Counted from the first letter of the stretch, positions 1 to 5,797 are shown. The stretch: DNA of 7,258 nucleotides from Thermoplasmata archaeon (GCA_021845325.1 JAKBRR010000082.1:1-7258), one strand, 5' to 3'. The notes: a model not told the origin generated them from the letters alone. Numbers and translations are program-made.

Positions 1-96
1 TATGGGGGGGGATTTACGATACTCATTAATTTAAAAATATGCAAGCATTTCATCATTTTCTTAGTAAATCAGACCATTTTCACCTTTTCAGAAAGT

Positions 97-108
97 AATA
101 TATATAAT
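97..108 (+). promoter_or_regulatory. Archaeal TATA box of the zinc-ribbon membrane gene
   Basis: An alternating TATATATAA run is preceded by a purine-rich stretch (GAAAGTA) that could serve as the BRE. Its centre lies about 23-29 bases before the two candidate ATG codons at 126 and 132. That is the archaeal spacing from box A to the transcription start, so the mRNA is probably leaderless. No Shine-Dalgarno motif precedes either ATG, which fits. Confidence 0.55.
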
Positions 109-125
109 TTGCAGTATGCATTTAT

Positions 126-347
126 ATGACAATGAAACATTGTCCTAGCTGCAAAAGAAATGTAGACACCGAGCACAGTTGGAATACTGTTGTTCTTGTG
201 GTTTTACTCATATTCTTTCTAATACCAGGTTTAATTTATTTGGCCTGGAAATGGAAGAGACGTTGCCCAATTTGCCATACACCAGAAAAGATGCTTACAG
301 CACCTAAGTTTGATGATCAGGCTGTATCGCCCGGTGCTTTTCCATAA
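126..347 (+). CDS. LITAF-like zinc-ribbon membrane protein
   Basis: A 73-residue protein with two CxxC knuckles (C6-P-S-C9 and C47-P-I-C50) on either side of one strongly hydrophobic segment, roughly residues 21-40. The segment is followed by a basic W-K-W-K-R-R patch. Split zinc-ribbon halves separated by a membrane-inserted helix are the hallmark of LITAF/DUF-type small membrane zinc proteins. In that fold the two Cys pairs meet on one face of the membrane around a single Zn ion. The tail after C50 is short and polar. ATG 126 and ATG 132 (Met3) are equally good starts; both fit a leaderless transcript from the TATA box at 97-108. The gene stands alone with a T-rich stretch after its stop. 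Membrane location and zinc binding are inferred from the motifs, and the cellular role is unknown. Confidence 0.7.
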   Translation: MTMKHCPSCKRNVDTEHSWNTVVLVVLLIFFLIPGLIYLAWKWKRRCPICHTPEKMLTAPKFDDQAVSPGAFP

Positions 348-367
348 GCCGGAATGACTTTCCCGCT

Positions 368-396
368 TTCCCTTATTTTATTTATTTTTCAATCTT
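368..396 (+). terminator. T-rich terminator after the zinc-ribbon gene
   Basis: About 20 bases past the stop, the + strand turns into runs of T broken by single A or C bases (TTATTTTATTTATTTTTC). There is no strong hairpin. Archaeal RNA polymerase stops at such U-rich tracts without needing one. The next 225 bases (397-622) are AT-rich spacer in which I see no convincing gene. Confidence 0.45.
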
Positions 397-622
397 ACTG
401 TTTACTACCATATGGATTCCTGCAAAAATCTCAACTGAAGCAATCTTTCTAATAAATTTATTGTAGCGGATAAAATTTTCACCATTGTAGAAAAATGCCG
501 ATATTTATTCGTGTCAATTGAGGGACCTGGCTGGCAAAGTCAAAATATTCAATTTTTCAATTCCAATTTATCTTTTCGTAAATTCGTTGATTGTATTATA
601 AATGGTATTAACAACAATAAAT

Positions 623-991
623 TCAGGATGAAAGAAAAAACAAATGGGCTAGTAGAATATCGAACATATTAAAGAGATACAGAAATCCAGAAATGAAGAA
701 TGTGATCAGGAAGATTGCTAGGGCCAAATAGGTTTTAGAAAATATGAGAATAGGATGTGTCCGGAAAAGAATAGGCATGACAACAAGTGAAGAGCAAAGG
801 AGTATGTTTACACCAAGCATAGGATAGTAGTGTGCTCCTTGAGGTAAGTGAAAAGTCCAGTAAATCCCGAAATTAACTGTGGTTAAAACAGTAACTCCAA
901 TTAACAAGATGGATAAGGCCTGACCTGCAAGAGAAACAGCGGATAACCTTAAGTTGGGAGGATTCAGTACATTCACCTCTCTTTTATTCAT
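623..991 (-). CDS. Small polytopic membrane protein, unknown function
   Basis: A 122-residue protein that I do not recognise. After a short polar N-terminus with basic residues (K3, R4, R15) there are three long hydrophobic stretches at about residues 18-40, 57-76 and 81-107. A further hydrophobic C-terminal piece ends in F-F-L-S-S. The loop between helices 1 and 2 holds H-L-P-Q-G-A-H-Y-Y. No catalytic or ligand motif is evident. An in-frame TAA lies four codons upstream of the ATG at 991, so the ATG is the first possible start. An AT-rich box on the - strand is correctly spaced for a leaderless or near-leaderless message. The gene is divergent from the restriction-modification unit, separated by 276 bp. 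It is real as judged by its hydrophobic periodicity and promoter; its role is unknown. Confidence 0.55.
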   Translation of the reverse strand: MNKREVNVLNPPNLRLSAVSLAGQALSILLIGVTVLTTVNFGIYWTFHLPQGAHYYPMLGVNILLCSSLVVMPILFRTHPILIFSKTYLALAIFLITFFISGFLYLFNMFDILLAHLFFLSS

Positions 992-1002
992 GCAGCATTC
1001 TT

Positions 1003-1020
1003 ACTTAAGAATTATTAATG
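1003..1020 (-). promoter_or_regulatory. Putative promoter of the small membrane protein gene
   Basis: On the - strand the sequence CATTAATAATTCTTAAG provides a box-A-like element centred about 22 bases before the ATG at 991, which suits a leaderless start. A strong purine Shine-Dalgarno-like string (AAAGGAGGAAG on the - strand, about 1025-1035) lies too far upstream to serve this ATG and has no obvious start codon of its own. Confidence 0.35.
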
Positions 1021-1098
1021 TGCTTCCTCCTTTGTAGTTCTGTCATTCAGAGAATAACGAAAACTGTGTGAATCAAGGCAGTTAGATAAGTTTATCCC

Positions 1099-1112
1099 AA
1101 CTGTAAACAGTT
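1099..1112. repeat. Inverted repeat AACTGT-AA-ACAGTT
   Basis: A perfect 6-bp dyad with a 2-bp centre lies in the 276-bp spacer between the divergent membrane-protein and winged-helix genes. It resembles the second dyad at 1190-1208 (AACTAT/ATAGTT). The pair could be operator sites for the winged-helix protein encoded next door, but this is unproven. Confidence 0.35.
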
Positions 1113-1189
1113 TGTAGATTACAGTATGGGAGACTTTTGTAGGTATTCTTGAAAGTAAAATGTGTTTGAATTAATCCTCTTTAACTCTA

Positions 1190-1208
1190 AACTATTATAT
1201 CTATAGTT
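1190..1208. repeat. Inverted repeat AACTAT-N7-ATAGTT upstream of the R-M operon
   Basis: Perfect 6-bp arms surround an AT-rich 7-bp centre, 60-78 bp upstream of the winged-helix start codon and about 35 bp upstream of its box A. It has the size and position of an archaeal activator or repressor site. The AACTA motif recurs at about 1227-1231. Confidence 0.35.
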
Positions 1209-1240
1209 ACTGATGAATAATCTTAAACTACTAACATAAA

Positions 1241-1250
1241 GCTTTAAAGC
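1241..1250 (+). promoter_or_regulatory. Box A (CTTTAAAG palindrome) of the R-M operon
   Basis: The palindrome GCTTTAAAGC contains a TTTAAA box A centred about 23 bases before ATG 1268, right for a leaderless message. A second AT-rich box (ATATATTATAT, 1250-1261) lies too close to that ATG to serve it unless translation starts further downstream. No Shine-Dalgarno precedes 1268, which supports the leaderless reading. Confidence 0.4.
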
Positions 1251-1267
1251 ATATATTATATCTGATT

Positions 1268-1576
1268 ATGATGGAGACATTACTCAAGGTATTAAGCAGG
1301 AGACACGTACCAGAAATTCTTGAAGCCCTATTGACCAGCAAGGAAAAAGGCCTGACCTACTCTGAAATTCAATACGATGTAGTCAAGAGCTCTGGAACTA
1401 GTCTCCTCCTGAAATCGTTGATGAATTGTAACCTTGTGACAACAAAAGAAAACAGATATCTGATAACAAAAACCGGAGTTGAGGCAATAGATCTGACAAG
1501 ATCCTTGCTGACAATGAACAGAGACGGAATTTATTTTGAGGAACATGATTACCTAAACAAAGAAAGGAGGCCATAG
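1268..1576 (+). CDS. Winged-helix transcriptional regulator, putative R-M controller
   Basis: A 102-residue protein with a winged-helix pattern. Helix 1 is at residues 2-23 (LLKVLSRRHVPEILEALL), a helix-turn-helix follows at about 29-56 (GLTYSEIQYDVVKSSGTSLLLKSLMNCNLV), then the wing (TTKENRYLITKTG) at 58-70 and a last helix at 71-84. The layout matches archaeal HxlR/ArsR/PadR-like one-domain regulators. ATG 1268 and ATG 1271 are adjacent candidate starts. The gene ends 3 bp before the methyltransferase start, and its own 3' end supplies that gene's ribosome binding site, so the two are co-transcribed and probably coupled. Bacterial R-M loci often begin with a controller (C) protein that times endonuclease expression. 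By position this protein could play that part, although its fold is not the classic Xre-type C protein. DNA binding is inferred from the fold. Confidence 0.7.
   Translation: MMETLLKVLSRRHVPEILEALLTSKEKGLTYSEIQYDVVKSSGTSLLLKSLMNCNLVTTKENRYLITKTGVEAIDLTRSLLTMNRDGIYFEEHDYLNKERRP
1564..1570 (+). promoter_or_regulatory. Shine-Dalgarno AAGGAGG setting the GTG start
   Basis: A full AAGGAGG lies inside the last codons of the winged-helix gene, nine bases before GTG 1580. This spacing is what selects GTG 1580 as the methyltransferase start. The first in-frame ATG comes only at codon 41. Confidence 0.75.
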
Positions 1577-1579
1577 AAA

Positions 1580-2782
1580 GTGAGATCTGGGCAATCTTCA
1601 GATAAAATCTTTCTGCACTACAATCAGAAGAAGAATCGTGAAGAAGTATTGGAAAAAACCGCCATTTTTTCTTTTGAGAAAACTTTTCAATCCTCACACA
1701 TGATAGGTGATGTAGATTTCCTTAACATATTGATGCATGGAGAAAACACGGATGCTATGAAATATCTGTTCACCAGGGACGATGTCAAGGGAAAGATTCG
1801 GCTAATTTACATTGATCCTCCATTTGCAACTGGCAGATTTTTTAACGGTGCAACATTAAAAAAATCCCCGCTCACCGCTCTTGATCACGCATATGATGAT
1901 AGATTGCAGGGACCCGAATTTGTGGAGTTTCTAAGGGAAAGACTCATCCTATTACACGAATTACTTGCAGAAGACGGTAGCATTTACGTTCACATCGACT
2001 GGAAAATGTCACATTATGTCAGAGTGGTAATGGACGAAATTTTTGGACCGGAAAATTTTATAAATGAAATTACACGGATTAAATGTAATCCCAAAGGAAT
2101 GCCGCGACAAGGATTTGGCAACTACAAAGATACAATATTATTCTACTCAAAGGGGCCCAACTTTATATGGAATGATAGCAGAGAAAAATTTACTGAGGGA
2201 GAGTTGAACAGACTCTTTGGCAAAGTTGATGAAACCGGGAGGAGGTATACCACCTTTCCCCTGCATGCCAATGGGGAGGTTGTCAATGGGGAAACCGGTC
2301 AACCATGGAGAGGGAGAATGCCGCCAAAAGGATCTCACTGGCAATATAAGCATGAAGATCTGGATAGGTTAGACGCTGAAGGTTTGATTGTATGGTCGAA
2401 AAGCGGGAATCCAAGACGGAAAGTGTATGCGGATGATGCAATACTGAGAGGGAAAAAAAGACAGGATATCTGGGACTTCAAGGATCCCCCTTATCCACTT
2501 TATCCAACCGAGAAAAATACTGATATGCTGAAAGTCATAATTGAAGCTTCAAGCAACAAAGGAGATATTGTGATGGACGCATTCTGTGGTTCTGGCTCAA
2601 CTCTTTTATCAGCAGAATCACTCGAAAGACACTGGATTGGGATCGATAGATCACCTCTTGCAATAAGGATCACAAAAGAAAAGTTATCTAAAATAAAAAA
2701 TCCTCACCCTTACGCAGTGTACGAGGGATCAGACTCCATCAGAATTTCTCAAGAAAATCCTGAAGCAGAAGAGAGCTCATAA
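1580..2782 (+). CDS. Beta-group DNA methyltransferase (adenine-N6 or cytosine-N4)
   Basis: A 400-residue S-adenosylmethionine-dependent DNA methyltransferase. The catalytic motif IV, DPPF (residues 79-82, in I-Y-I-D-P-P-F), comes first. Near the C-terminus follow Y-P-T-E-K-N (308-313, motif X-like), the AdoMet-binding motif I F-C-G-S-G-S-T (335-341) and motif II G-I-D-R-S (354-358). The order IV, X, I, II defines the beta group. A typical M-H-G-E-N segment (52-56) precedes DPPF. The central part, about 160-290, is probably the target-recognition region. The length fits a stand-alone type II enzyme and is well below the roughly 600 aa of type III Mod subunits. It presumably protects host sites from the endonuclease at 2739-3533. 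The GTG start is set by AAGGAGG at 1564-1570. Its last 14 codons overlap the end of the opposing endonuclease gene. All key motifs are intact; the recognition sequence cannot be read from the protein. Confidence 0.9.
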   Translation: MRSGQSSDKIFLHYNQKKNREEVLEKTAIFSFEKTFQSSHMIGDVDFLNILMHGENTDAMKYLFTRDDVKGKIRLIYIDPPFATGRFFNGATLKKSPLTALDHAYDDRLQGPEFVEFLRERLILLHELLAEDGSIYVHIDWKMSHYVRVVMDEIFGPENFINEITRIKCNPKGMPRQGFGNYKDTILFYSKGPNFIWNDSREKFTEGELNRLFGKVDETGRRYTTFPLHANGEVVNGETGQPWRGRMPPKGSHWQYKHEDLDRLDAEGLIVWSKSGNPRRKVYADDAILRGKKRQDIWDFKDPPYPLYPTEKNTDMLKVIIEASSNKGDIVMDAFCGSGSTLLSAESLERHWIGIDRSPLAIRITKEKLSKIKNPHPYAVYEGSDSIRISQENPEAEESS

Positions 2783-3530
2783 CATCGGCCTGAGCATTTC
2801 TCACTTCACGGGTTTGTTTCCTGTCTGGTCCGTTGATCCACAGTGGGCCATCTAAAATTGCAATTCTATGGGCTCTTCCAGAAAAACTACGTACTAAACT
2901 CATTGCTTCATCGAATTTGTCATCTTGGCCTCCTCCCATGTCTGTGAGGAATTTTGCTTCACCAACCAGGTATTTGTCACCTTTTCTAATCAACAAATCC
3001 GGGTTTCTTACCAAGCCACATCGAAGAGTTGAATTCGCAAATTGCATGTATTGACTTTCCGAACCTTTGTGTATGACGATTTCGGATGGATCCAAATGTC
3101 CATTCTGAAAGGCGTTTTCATCTACCTTTGGATATTCTAGACTCATCAGCCAAGTCCTGAATGCCTGTCCATATCTCTTGACGGCTCTCTTGGGTTTAGT
3201 GCCCATGGCAATTATCTCGTCAACTCTCAAATTCAATAGTATATTTCCTATTTTTTTGGCCACTTCAGGATTATGTTTTAAAAAGGTTTTGTCATCATAA
3301 CGGAAATAAGCTACATATGGGTGTTCCACCGGAAAAACTGGAAGCTCAAGGCATATCCTGAAAAGTTCAACAGGATCCTTCTTGGCAATGGCTCTGGAGA
3401 GTTCTCCCACTAACTCCGAATCCAATTCTCTGAACTCAGAAATATCAACTGGATATACATGATGGAGCTTATCTAGATAGTTCCCATTATTGGCGAGTTC
3501 AATGCTCTTCAGCGCCCATTGGTTGGTCAT
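2739..3530 (-). CDS. Putative type II restriction endonuclease (PD-(D/E)XK)
   Basis: About 263 residues from ATG 3530; a TTG one codon upstream (3533) is an alternative start. A PD-(D/E)XK nuclease core is visible: N-P-D-L-L-I (P177, D178) followed 13 residues later by G-E-A-K-F (E191-A-K193), then G-G-G-Q-D-D-K-F with a conserved-looking Gln. This is the Mg-dependent phosphodiester cleavage site of many restriction enzymes. The helical N-terminal half has several Arg/Lys-rich stretches (for example residues 112-125) that could contact DNA. The gene converges on the methyltransferase, and the coding ends overlap by 44 bp. Separate promoters for the nuclease and the protective methylase are common in R-M systems. 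It resembles small type II enzymes; I cannot assign the subfamily with confidence (Tsp45I-type was considered). Function rests on the catalytic motif plus the methylase partner. Confidence 0.75.
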   Translation of the reverse strand: MTNQWALKSIELANNGNYLDKLHHVYPVDISEFRELDSELVGELSRAIAKKDPVELFRICLELPVFPVEHPYVAYFRYDDKTFLKHNPEVAKKIGNILLNLRVDEIIAMGTKPKRAVKRYGQAFRTWLMSLEYPKVDENAFQNGHLDPSEIVIHKGSESQYMQFANSTLRCGLVRNPDLLIRKGDKYLVGEAKFLTDMGGGQDDKFDEAMSLVRSFSGRAHRIAILDGPLWINGPDRKQTREVRNAQADVMSSLLLQDFLEKF

Positions 3531-3564
3531 CAACCTCTTAGAAACATGGAAAGAATAAAGATTT

Positions 3565-3577
3565 CTATTTTTATACA
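3565..3577 (-). promoter_or_regulatory. TATA box of the endonuclease gene
   Basis: On the - strand, TGTATAAAAATAG is a good box A about 40 bases before ATG 3530. It predicts a leader of about 15 bases, with an AAGAGG Shine-Dalgarno-like sequence just ahead of the TTG/ATG pair. Confidence 0.5.
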
Positions 3578-3603
3578 GGCAAAAAATGTTAGTCAGAAAT
3601 TCT

Positions 3604-3620
3604 ATGTAGAGCCTCTACAT
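3604..3620. repeat. Perfect 17-bp palindrome ATGTAGAG-C-CTCTACAT
   Basis: Two perfect 8-bp arms flank a single central base. The repeat lies about 30 bp upstream of the endonuclease TATA box and about 117 bp from the left tRNA repeat. Its location suits an operator controlling the endonuclease gene. A hairpin is possible, but no T-tract follows on either strand, so it is not a convincing terminator. Confidence 0.5.
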
Positions 3621-3736
3621 TTACACTGCCTGTCTATTAAAAATTTTACAGTTTAATTAATCCTGTCGTACTTTACCAGTGTATCTATTGAACTTCATGA
3701 AAATTATTTGATAATATGTTAAACACAAAACAAAGC

Positions 3737-3785
3737 AGAAAGCCACTAGAGAGATCCGAACCCCCGACCTGCTGATTACAAATCA
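3737..3785 (-). repeat. Left att repeat: displaced 3' half of tRNA-Thr
   Basis: On the - strand this reads as the 3' half of the anticodon arm, the variable bases, the T-arm and the 3' acceptor strand of a tRNA-Thr(UGU), followed by TTTCT. The 25 bp at 3761-3785 are identical to 6939-6963. The five mismatches all fall in the T-arm and acceptor part (T-loop TTCGGAT here, ATCGAAA in the intact gene). No matching D-arm precedes it, so it cannot form a working tRNA. It marks the far end of the integrated element. Confidence 0.8.
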
Positions 3786-3980
3786 CACTTAGGTACGACT
3801 CTAGATAACGAAATGTGGCTGTGTGAAAATGATCACTTTCCTGTGATTCATCAGATCTAGTTATATGGGGGTCCTTCATAAGAACTCTGCCTGCTCGATT
3901 GGTTGCGGTTCGCCCTAAAGGAGCGGTTTCATCCAAATAGTTAAGAACAAATTCAATTTTAGATTTTAGTAGAAACATAA

Positions 3981-4850
3981 ATGATGATGACGTTCGATTT
4001 TCAGTGGGGTATGCATTCTAATATACCGGATATTTTGCAGGGAAAGACTCTAACATTGCCTCATGGAACTAAACTATATTATGAGAATGGGGGTTGGAGG
4101 GTTACTTCAAGAGTTACTTTTGATGAAGTAGAAGGGCCAGATCCTATAAAAACCTCTGTTCAGCTAGTCACTGAAGATATTTTCTGGTTTCAAGTCAATC
4201 TCAAGAATGACTTGGATGAACCTCCTTTTCTCGTTGTTAATCCAAATAGTCTTACTTACAAAAACATTGCAGATGGCAGAGAAATGATCATGTGGAGCTT
4301 TCCTATGCCTCTTTTCGGAAAGCCACTTCCACACGAAGTTTTCGCCGACAATGAAACCAGGAAGATTGTGAACAAATTTTCAAAATCCAGTCCTTTGAAA
4401 GAGGACACCTTAAAGATGGCTGAGCTTCCAATTTATTATCTATCAAAGGCACTTGAGGAGAACTTCTCTGACAGGAAAACATACAGGTTTCTTAATTTAA
4501 TAATATGTTTGGAATCAATAGTGGCAGGATCTTACTCTACAACAGAGAGGATCTGTAGACGGACTGCAATACTTGTTTCTTCTGATCTTCCTAAAAGTCA
4601 AGAAATTTTTGAAAATCTTAAGAAAATGTATTATCTTAGAAACAAAATATTCCACGGCGGTGTATTTCCAAATGTAGAAGACAAAGTTATTCTGGATCTT
4701 TTCAATCTTGTACGATTAGCTCTTAGAAACTATCTCATTTTGTTAGAGAAGTATTCTAACCCAGACAAGGTTAGATCAACCTTAGACAGGTTTCTTGACT
4801 CTTCAGTGATAGAAGATATTAGAAGTTCCATTAGAAGAGCAATAGAATAA
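3981..4850 (+). CDS. HEPN-domain protein (ApeA-like HEPN), putative defence RNase
   Basis: A 289-residue protein whose C-terminal half looks like an Apea-type HEPN domain. There are helices at about 166-184 (FLNLIICLESIVAG) and 186-201 (TTERICRRTAILVSSD), then Y-Y-L-R-N-K-I-F-H-G-G (217-227) containing the R-x4-H motif (R220, H225). HEPN proteins use this motif as a metal-independent RNase centre in many toxin and anti-phage systems. The N-terminal 150 residues are mostly beta-rich and unassigned; they may be a sensing domain. Three ATG codons in a row (3981, 3984, 3987) are all possible starts. There is no Shine-Dalgarno, and an AT-rich box lies at about 3957-3969. It is the first cargo gene inside the integrated element and close to a restriction-modification system, a defence-like context. 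RNase activity is inferred; some Apea-HEPN proteins may be non-catalytic. Confidence 0.7.
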   Translation: MMMTFDFQWGMHSNIPDILQGKTLTLPHGTKLYYENGGWRVTSRVTFDEVEGPDPIKTSVQLVTEDIFWFQVNLKNDLDEPPFLVVNPNSLTYKNIADGREMIMWSFPMPLFGKPLPHEVFADNETRKIVNKFSKSSPLKEDTLKMAELPIYYLSKALEENFSDRKTYRFLNLIICLESIVAGSYSTTERICRRTAILVSSDLPKSQEIFENLKKMYYLRNKIFHGGVFPNVEDKVILDLFNLVRLALRNYLILLEKYSNPDKVRSTLDRFLDSSVIEDIRSSIRRAIE

Positions 4851-4861
4851 TATTCGAATAT
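4850..4861. repeat. 12-bp palindrome at the HEPN gene stop
   Basis: ATATTCGAATAT begins on the last base of the TAA stop. It is a perfect palindrome, but short and AT-rich, so it could be chance. The following 200 bases (to 5070) are AT-rich and carry no gene I can support, apart from a box-A-like GATAATATAACTAA (5017-5030) ahead of the small two-CxxC gene. Confidence 0.25.
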
Positions 4862-5016
4862 CTCGGACTCACTATAATTCTGATACCAAAATTCCTATTT
4901 CTTTAATCTATTGAATAACCGTTGGAGAAATTATTAAATTCGAAAATAGCACTAAGTTGACTGTTATCAATTGCCTTATTATGGCTCATAATTAGGTTAC
5001 AATTGTTTATAGAACC

Positions 5017-5030
5017 GATAATATAACTAA
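5017..5030 (+). promoter_or_regulatory. Putative TATA box before the two-CxxC mini-gene
   Basis: GATAATATAACTAA is centred about 47 bases before ATG 5071. It predicts a start near 5047 and a leader of about 24 bases. No Shine-Dalgarno is seen before 5071. Confidence 0.3.
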
Positions 5031-5070
5031 TTAACGAAGAGTTGAGTAGTGGTTCATTCTGAATACCTTT

Positions 5071-5285
5071 ATGGGTATAGAAATCTGTGAATATTGTGGA
5101 AGTGAGAAAAAAAAGACTTTGGTTTCAACCTTCTTGGAGATTTGAATATGTACGGAAAACAGAAGTGGTTGACGTTAGAATATGCACTAGCTAAAGAAAG
5201 TACGCTTGAGAAAGAATTTGAGAAGTATGTCTTCACTCATATTGAGAAAGTGTGTTATCAATGTGAGTTTAGAGATAGTGAGTGA
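5071..5285 (+). CDS. Small two-CxxC protein split by a -1 frameshift at A-AAA-AAG
   Basis: Two short reading frames overlap in a telling way. From ATG 5071 the frame gives a 24-aa peptide with C6-E-Y-C9 and stops at 5145. A second frame, offset by -1, is open from 5106 to the TGA at 5285 and ends with C-Y-Q-C-E-F. Between them is GAG-AAA-AAA-AAG, which contains A-AAA-AAG in the correct phase, the classic slippery heptamer for -1 ribosomal frameshifting. Slippage there would give a 71-aa protein with a CxxC knuckle near each end, a plausible zinc-binding layout. Without slippage the downstream part could start at ATG 5148 (45 aa). A simple indel in the A8 run (mutation or sequencing error) is equally possible. 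Both frames together are more convincing than either alone. The function is unknown. Confidence 0.45.
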
Positions 5286-5297
5286 AAAGAATAGACG

Positions 5298-5331
5298 CAA
5301 GTTCATTTCTCATCTGAACTTGGGCTTTTTT
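5298..5331 (+). terminator. Hairpin plus T-tract terminator
   Basis: Perfect 8-bp arms CAAGTTCA (5298-5305) and TGAACTTG (5315-5322) enclose a 9-base loop. GGC and six T follow. This is a textbook intrinsic terminator starting 13 bases after the two-CxxC gene. It supports that gene as a real transcription unit and separates it from the integrase remnant. Confidence 0.75.
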
Positions 5332-5387
5332 AAACTTATATCTTTGAAACTTCTCCTCTTTTACTTTAAATAGATACAAGTCCCTGA

Positions 5388-5621
5388 TTTTATTTTCATT
5401 TTCTTTCCTTCAACAATTTTCACCAAATAAGCAAATCTAGATTGAATTCCAAGTACCTTAGAAAGTGGTCCTATAACCTCCTGATTTACAACAATGTGCC
5501 TGAAGGAGTTGCAGATTTTATTGAAGGTCGTTCTGCTTCATCTATAGGCAACATGCACTACTTGAGCAAATTAAGGCAAGAGGATTACTTATATGAGCAA
5601 GCAGTTAAAAAATACTATTAA
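5388..5621 (+). pseudogene. C-terminal fragment of an archaeal tyrosine integrase
   Basis: The open frame has no ATG near its beginning and encodes about 77 residues. The last 57 match the end of the archaeal SSV/phage integrase family: S-K-Y-L-R-K-W with the K-x-x-R box (K22, R25), the N-V-P-E-G-V-A-D-F-I-E-G-R segment, then M-H-Y (H57) and a Tyr-containing tail D-Y-L-Y (Y67/Y69) where the nucleophile belongs. The family is normally about 300 aa or more. The N-terminal domain and the first catalytic Arg box are missing, and an in-frame TGA lies at 5385. It is therefore a remnant, or at most a C-terminal-only product from an alternative start such as TTG 5442. This is the recombinase expected for insertion into the tRNA-Thr gene. 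It sits about 1.6 kb from the left att repeat, so it is not the simple split made by SSV-type integration. Confidence 0.75.
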
Positions 5622-5660
5622 ATATGGATTCTAGAGTATTTAGTTAAGTGCAATTTATTT

Positions 5661-5746
5661 ATTCGCGATAATCGAATTATTTAGCTCCGTCAGACCTCTA
5701 ATCTAGATTTTGTTATAATTCGCGTTTTAGCGTTCAAATTAGGTCT
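5661..5746. repeat. Cluster of short inverted repeats upstream of the 247-aa gene
   Basis: Several dyads overlap here: ATTCG-N7-CGAAT (5661-5677), CGAATTAT (5673-5680) against ATAATTCG (5715-5722), and AGACCT (5692-5697) against AGGTCT (5741-5746). They could be operator sites or a remnant attachment or accessory region beside the integrase. Each repeat is short, so chance is not excluded. Confidence 0.3.
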
Positions 5747-5797
5747 AATTATGGCCGAAAAAGACAATAAGACAAAAAGCACCAATTAGAGCATGAA

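Larger units (their letters stand above)
3534..3980. other. Intergenic stretch with promoter, palindrome and left att site
   Basis: These 447 bp contain no gene that I accept. They hold the endonuclease promoter and palindrome, an AT-rich segment (about 3640-3730), the displaced tRNA-Thr half (3742-3786), and about 190 bp of element DNA before the HEPN gene. A 97-codon - strand frame crosses the tRNA remnant and ends outside the element; it is treated as spurious. Confidence 0.5.

Noticed and set aside
1..125. Open + strand frame from base 1 to about 128, and a G8 run at 4-11
   Set aside because: The frame has AT-driven composition, contains the TATA box of the next gene, and has no recognisable protein features. 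The G run alone suggests nothing.
439..672. Open + strand frame of 77 codons overlapping the end of the - strand membrane gene
   Set aside because: It has no ATG before 628, begins right after an in-frame TGA and has unremarkable AT-driven composition. It could be a gene remnant, but I cannot support it.
1328..1697. Two - strand frames of 72 and 99 codons opposite the winged-helix and methyltransferase genes
   Set aside because: They lie opposite well-supported coding regions, are Cys/Ser/Phe-rich as antisense frames often are, and have no promoter.
2833..3054. 73-codon + strand frame inside the endonuclease gene
   Set aside because: It is an antisense shadow of the endonuclease coding region, which carries the nuclease motif and a promoter.
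3742..3819. Complete but degenerate tRNA-Thr pseudogene instead of a half
   Set aside because: GCCAC occurs on the - strand at 3815-3819 and could be read as a 5' end, but no D-arm lies between, the spacing is several bases too long and only 5 of 7 acceptor pairs form. A displaced half explains it better.
3685..3978. 97-codon - strand frame crossing the left att repeat
   Set aside because: It reads through the displaced tRNA half and out of the element. Its C-terminal part is tRNA-derived, and no domain or ribosome site is visible.
5752..5790. 12-aa reading frame (ATG 5752) and an overlapping 27-aa frame from ATG 5793 as leader peptides
   Set aside because: Both are very short, show no attenuator-like structure, and have no ribosome site clearly aimed at them.
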